Origin: an uncultured Streptococcus sp. | GTDB taxonomy: Bacteria > Bacillota > Bacilli > Lactobacillales > Streptococcaceae | Length of the DNA stretch: 8,287 bases | Direction: 5' to 3' | Assembly (NCBI GenBank): GCA_900755085.1 | Contig: CAAEFF010000066.1 | Span: 1 to 8,287, forward strand | In this document: positions 6,601-8,287 of the stretch, piece after piece | Position numbering within the stretch: position 1 is the first letter of the stretch | How the letters are laid out: each line of letters begins with the position of its first letter | Program-made: the position numbers and the translations under genes | Notes under the pieces: generated by a model | The model's input: only the letters and a program-made list of their open reading frames with translations | The model's database searches: none | Told to the model about the DNA's origin: nothing

Positions 6601-6941
6601 AGCTGATAGGTTGGATCTCGCAAAATCAACTCCTCACTAAAGATGGCATCAAATGGGACCTTACCACTATAGTAATGAAAATGATCCCCATGAGAAGTGA
6701 CAAAGCCTTCATCCGTAATTTTGATGACAATCTGCTCCGCCTGAGTCTTTTCCTTGGCATTGACTGCTTCGATGCTGTCTTCCTTTTTGCTGGAGGCAGT
6801 CGATGACGCTTTCTTTTCTGCCTGTAGATACTGAATCTGATTCTTTTTCTCTTCCTTAGCTTGTGGTTGCTGACTGAGCGCATAGGCACATAGCCCTATT
6901 CCCAAAGTTGCTACAATTCCAATCGTTCCCTTTTTCTTCAT
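3693..6941 (-). CDS. Pneumococcal-type histidine triad (Pht) surface protein
   Basis: This 1082-residue exported protein is longer than PhtA/B/D (about 820-850) and close to PhtE (about 1040). Five HxxHxH triads are visible: HGDHFH (84-89), HGGHYH (236-241), HGDHFH (368-373), HGNHAH (459-464) and HGDHNH (599-604). Each follows a hydrophobic strand, as in the known Zn-binding Pht repeats. A His/Glu/Asp stretch (420-443) holds ten His. Residues from about 640 to 1018 look helical and partly coiled-coil; the last 64 (1019-1082) are a Thr/Pro/Glu-rich tail without LPXTG. The N-terminus MKKKGTIGIVATLGIGLCAY is a signal peptide whose Cys18 lacks a canonical lipobox, as in pneumococcal Pht proteins. 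The start lies 7 bp after the adcAII stop, with GAGGAG inside that gene's last codons. Known role of the family: Zn(II) scavenging, adhesion and complement interference. By position it matches phtD, but I do not assign a member name. Confidence 0.95.
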   Translation of the reverse strand: MKKKGTIGIVATLGIGLCAYALSQQPQAKEEKKNQIQYLQAEKKASSTASSKKEDSIEAVNAKEKTQAEQIVIKITDEGFVTSHGDHFHYYSGKVPFDAIFSEELILRDPTYQLQEADIVSKVKDGYIIKRAGKYYLYLKDAQHTVNVRSIEEIAQQQKGGAKEEGETGSVQASSSHKGVKTRDFRQPSQALKEGKTLETLTAKNYSGGGYRTDDGYVFSPGDVISDTGGGFIVPHGGHYHYIPKSALSAGELAAALSVLGGQSGHQAGGSYLASQSVEAGKNQGTPNQASPNLGKQASNQVSPSPTHTQTTPVPSKPVSSKPTSTLSNLMEELQKTPLSSRHVESDGSVFDPSKITKWTYQGIVYPHGDHFHFIPYSSLSPLERELARQFQLLRAQGATTPAEISPSRPSSPSTKPIDHKHEHEHGDSHDHEHEEEHDHGFHADMVISKDEDGYMVAHGNHAHYFYKKDLSPQEIAAAEATLAGKKEEDKGQPLTDDVASYSRDASDEEKIQYISKTYGVPREAIKISNGFFVFNNPDQEYDPTHIHPYAVRKEHVRIPLETGNPELDFINELYATALRSGISPYSLQIENGQFVIPHGDHNHYIKVRSAGLADYLAHRLPTIQSPYKKGDLNKKAVEDRVNQLLVESRTLYASDPLQQRRIELILGHFLENVKSFPSNSTEGYLASLNQVDEQYIHATQAIKPKEETALDRRYQELLEQVRLLDTEAFQLKKEELVAQLQEAYASKDSKRLEQEGKLLEAVQEMQDRTGVTSVDYLKYFYQSLSDARLTPELRSKTADLALKLYRAQAFEEAWDSKVHFMELYQTKQAIDQLFSQEKGQTYPIEKTVLDQKGSQSPSYNLAVYDFLKGLYGELDKATESRQRTSILTGLSEQIQSLLPQVEDQAKRTAFEASLALLGNETDPDKAIASGQDLLREISDTIEKQKQKQTEEPQIGDVALYQQLYNQLMALHQQLQDKGASDAVFDRLEALFDQLANPKSDKVALLQAIQAFQAELAAMPSATEVTKPATTTETPVATETPVEKEAAASEGSKPATTETETEPARPTSIEEGTPDAPVSQDQ
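5613..5684 (-). other. Histidine-rich metal-binding stretch within the Pht protein
   Basis: Residues 420-443 contain ten His interspersed with Glu and Asp (HKHEHEHGDSH followed by DHEHEEEHDHGFH). The stretch sits between triads 3 and 4, just after a Ser/Pro-rich linker. It resembles the His-rich loops of zinc transporters and zinc-binding proteins and would add flexible Zn(II) capacity. Confidence 0.8.
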
Positions 6942-6948
6942 CCTTGAT

Positions 6949-7884
6949 TTACTCCTCTAATTCCTTGGCTAAACTCGCCATATTTTCTTCCAAATTTGCT
7001 AATAGATCCTTATCGTTTTGCGGATCAGCTTCCAGTGGATCCAAGACCTTGACACGCGCCCCTGTTGCCTTGGCGATACTATCTGCCACCTTTGACGACG
7101 TGTGCTTCTCTACGAAGATCGTTTTCACCTGATAATCTTTAACAAACTGCTGGATCTCTGCCAATTGCCGGGCGGTTGGTTCTTGCTCTGGAGAAATCCC
7201 TGCAATCCCTAATTGCTTGAGACCAAAGCGTTTGGCCAGATAAGAAAAGGCCGTATGCTGGGTCACAAAAATCTTTTGCTTGGCCTTGTCAAAGACAGGC
7301 TGGTAGCGGGCTACTAGTTCCTCACAGCGCTTTTCAAGCTTTTGGGCATTGGCTTGATAGAGCTCCTTGTTCTTTGGATCGATCTCGCCCAAGCGCTGAG
7401 CGATGATCTTTCCTTCTTCTGCAATTTTCTCAGGGTCCAACCAGGTATGCGGGTCATACAGGTGCTGGGCTTCTTTTCCTTGCCCAGCCTCGACATCCTC
7501 TAAGCCAGCCACCTTATCAAGGTTCATTCCTTGACTCCCTTCAATCACCTGTAACTTGGAACCTTGTAGATTAGGATCTAAACGACCAGCCCATGATTCC
7601 AGGGTCTGAGAATGATAGACAAATACATCCGCGTCATAGATCTGAGCCACTTCCTTGGTTGAGGGCTCGTAATCATGGATCCCTGCTCCAGACTGAACCA
7701 TCCAAATGTCATTTTGATCCCCAGAAATTTCCTTGACCAGGGCATAGATAGGATAAAAGCTCGTGACAATTTTGAGACCTTTTTTAGAAGGGGGCTTGCC
7801 TGCATTTCCTTGACTAGCACAAGCTACAAGCAGAAAGAAACTGAGGAACAAGAGTCCCAGCACCTTCATTTTTCTCCTTTTCAT
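6949..7884 (-). CDS. adcAII: Zinc-binding lipoprotein AdcAII/Lmb (cluster 9 SBP)
   Basis: This is a 311-residue substrate-binding lipoprotein for Zn(II), of the length usual for AdcAII/Lmb. The signal peptide ends in the lipobox LVAC, giving lipidated Cys22. All four metal ligands known from pneumococcal AdcAII are found: His70 (GAGIHDYEPS), His146 (DPHTWLDP), His210 (VTQHTAFSYLA) and Glu285 (LDPLEADP), each shifted by one from the pneumococcal numbering. The His-rich loop and C-terminal ZinT domain of AdcA are absent, which separates it from AdcA. It should hand Zn(II) to an AdcCB permease, not encoded here. The Pht gene 7 bp downstream is the typical partner. Expression should be repressed by AdcR with zinc through the boxes at 7908-7943. 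Two starts are possible, ATG 7884 (GAGGTGAAGG) and ATG 7869 (AAGGAG), differing only in the signal-peptide n-region. Confidence 0.95.
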   Translation of the reverse strand: MKRRKMKVLGLLFLSFFLLVACASQGNAGKPPSKKGLKIVTSFYPIYALVKEISGDQNDIWMVQSGAGIHDYEPSTKEVAQIYDADVFVYHSQTLESWAGRLDPNLQGSKLQVIEGSQGMNLDKVAGLEDVEAGQGKEAQHLYDPHTWLDPEKIAEEGKIIAQRLGEIDPKNKELYQANAQKLEKRCEELVARYQPVFDKAKQKIFVTQHTAFSYLAKRFGLKQLGIAGISPEQEPTARQLAEIQQFVKDYQVKTIFVEKHTSSKVADSIAKATGARVKVLDPLEADPQNDKDLLANLEENMASLAKELEE

Positions 7885-7907
7885 CCTTCACCTCTTTTTT
7901 ATATTTG

Positions 7908-7943
7908 TTAACCAGTTCATTAATCGGTTAATTAACTAGTTAA
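7908..7943. promoter_or_regulatory. Three contiguous AdcR-like operators
   Basis: Three 12-bp units abut with no spacer. TTAACTAGTTAA (7932-7943) is a perfect match to the AdcR consensus TTAACYRGTTAA. TTAATCGGTTAA (7920-7931) and TTAACCAGTTCA (7908-7919) each have one mismatch. The perfect box touches the -10 element and covers the expected start point; the others extend into the leader. Zn-loaded AdcR bound here should block transcription of adcAII-pht. Confidence 0.88.
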
Positions 7944-7971
7944 TAATACTGCTAATCATTTGTTTTGTCAA
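7943..7971 (-). promoter_or_regulatory. Sigma-A promoter of the adcAII-pht operon
   Basis: The minus strand carries a perfect -35 TTGACA (7966-7971), a 17-bp spacer and a -10 TATTAT (7943-7948). The start point would be near 7936, within the perfect AdcR box, leaving a leader of about 50 nt. A near-consensus promoter combined with an operator over the start fits strong expression on zinc depletion and tight repression otherwise. Confidence 0.9.
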
Positions 7972-8044
7972 GTCTTTTTTACATTTTTTTCCTTTTAATG
8001 ATAGAGACTAACCTTTTACTAGCCTCCACGACCTTTCCTTGCAG

Positions 8045-8078
8045 AAAAAAAGAGGCTGGGACAAAAGTCCTAGCCTCT
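8045..8078 (-). terminator. Rho-independent terminator (minus strand), left end of repeat element
   Basis: The arms AGAGGCTAGGAC and GTCCCAGCCTCT (minus strand, one G-T pair) have a TTTT loop and are followed by a run of seven T. This would end transcription arriving from the right before it reaches the adcAII promoter. Confidence 0.8.
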
Positions 8079-8231
8079 CAATTTTCTTTGGATTGTCGAG
8101 CAAGACGCAGTGGTAGAATGGGCTCTACTACGCTGATTTCATCAGCTTTTACAGCCCTACTCAACTGTGCAGAGGTGGGACGACGAAATCGAATTCTAAC
8201 GAATGACCGATTTCTGTCCCACTCTCTTTTT
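8045..8231. repeat. Three-hairpin intergenic element, likely a dispersed streptococcal repeat
   Basis: Three stems lie in a row in this non-coding stretch. The first (8051-8078) is a 12-bp hairpin. The second is a nested structure from about 8106 to 8169, built from CGCAGT/ACTGTG, GTA plus GGGCT pairing with AGCCC plus TAC, and GCTGAT/ATCAGC with a TTC loop. The third (8171-8227) has GTGGGAC/GTCCCAC and GAAATCG/CGATTTC arms. From memory, the GTGGGACGACGAAATCG and GAGTGGGACAGAAATCG ends recur in intergenic regions of streptococci and related Firmicutes, but I cannot confirm copy number here. I know no established name for it and see no ORF with a ribosome site. Confidence 0.65.
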
Positions 8232-8232
8232 T
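8171..8232 (+). terminator. Terminator-like hairpin (plus strand), right end of repeat element
   Basis: GTGGGAC (8175-8181) and GAAATCG (8185-8191) pair with CGATTTC (8208-8214) and GTCCCAC (8216-8222). A 3-to-1 internal loop interrupts the stem, AGAG pairs imperfectly with the following CTCT, and six T come next (8227-8232). No plus-strand gene precedes it, so it is either part of the repeat or a barrier to stray transcription. Confidence 0.55.
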
Positions 8233-8287
8233 GTACTATGTTCCAGACCTATCACTCACTATCAATCATCTATTATTGACGGTAGAA
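8233..8287. other. Non-coding right edge, nothing recognised
   Basis: AT-rich sequence with no supported ORF, no convincing promoter for the minus-strand repeat element, and no known motif. Confidence 0.5.

Noticed and set aside
5150..6700. Repeated HGDHxH coding blocks as a DNA repeat array or CRISPR
   Set aside because: The units are degenerate at DNA level, unevenly spaced and coding; they are the histidine triads of a single protein.
7965..8279. Open frame of 104 codons on the plus strand in the right intergenic region
   Set aside because: It runs through the hairpin element and the adcAII promoter, has no convincing ribosome site and an unlikely composition.
8233..8287. Promoter for a minus-strand small RNA spanning the hairpin element (TTGATA with CATAGT)
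   Set aside because: The spacing is 19 bp and the -10 is poor, so expression from here is not supported by sequence alone.

Overview
The window looks like chromosomal DNA of a Streptococcus from the oral mitis/sanguinis/parasanguinis side of the genus. The grounds are protein content and regulatory motifs: a pneumococcal-type histidine triad (Pht) protein directly downstream of an AdcAII/Lmb zinc-binding lipoprotein, AdcR-type TTAACYRGTTAA operators, and a BceRS-like two-component system beside a BceA-like ABC ATPase. I cannot name the species from sequence alone.

Left block, minus strand (2309 down to 1): an OmpR-family response regulator and an intramembrane-sensing histidine kinase overlap by 8 bp. 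A promoter region follows, with a perfect inverted repeat CTTACA-N4-TGTAAG that fits the TNACA-N4-TGTAA pattern known for BceR-type regulators. Next comes an unrecognised 42-codon ORF with a strong Shine-Dalgarno sequence, then the 5' half of an ABC transporter ATPase that runs off the left edge. This is the usual layout of a cell-envelope peptide-antibiotic sensing and detoxification module. The small ORF, first on the inferred transporter transcript, is the least explained part.

Centre, plus strand (2387-3604): a divergently transcribed DUF2974/Mbeg1-like alpha/beta hydrolase (GHSKGG nucleophile elbow) has its own extended -10 promoter. It ends at a perfect 14-bp hairpin shared with the convergent pht gene.

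Right block, minus strand (7971 down to 3693): a consensus sigma-A promoter is overlapped by three contiguous 12-bp AdcR-like boxes. It drives adcAII and then a 1082-residue Pht protein, the two separated by 7 bp. Together they should form a zinc-starvation operon, in which the surface Pht protein helps gather Zn(II) and the AdcAII lipoprotein passes it to an AdcCB permease encoded elsewhere.

Right edge (about 8045-8231): a compact intergenic element of three hairpins in a row, with a minus-strand terminator at one end and a plus-strand terminator at the other. It resembles a dispersed streptococcal intergenic repeat and is followed by about 55 bp in which I see nothing. No tRNA, rRNA, CRISPR array, transposase or phage gene is visible.
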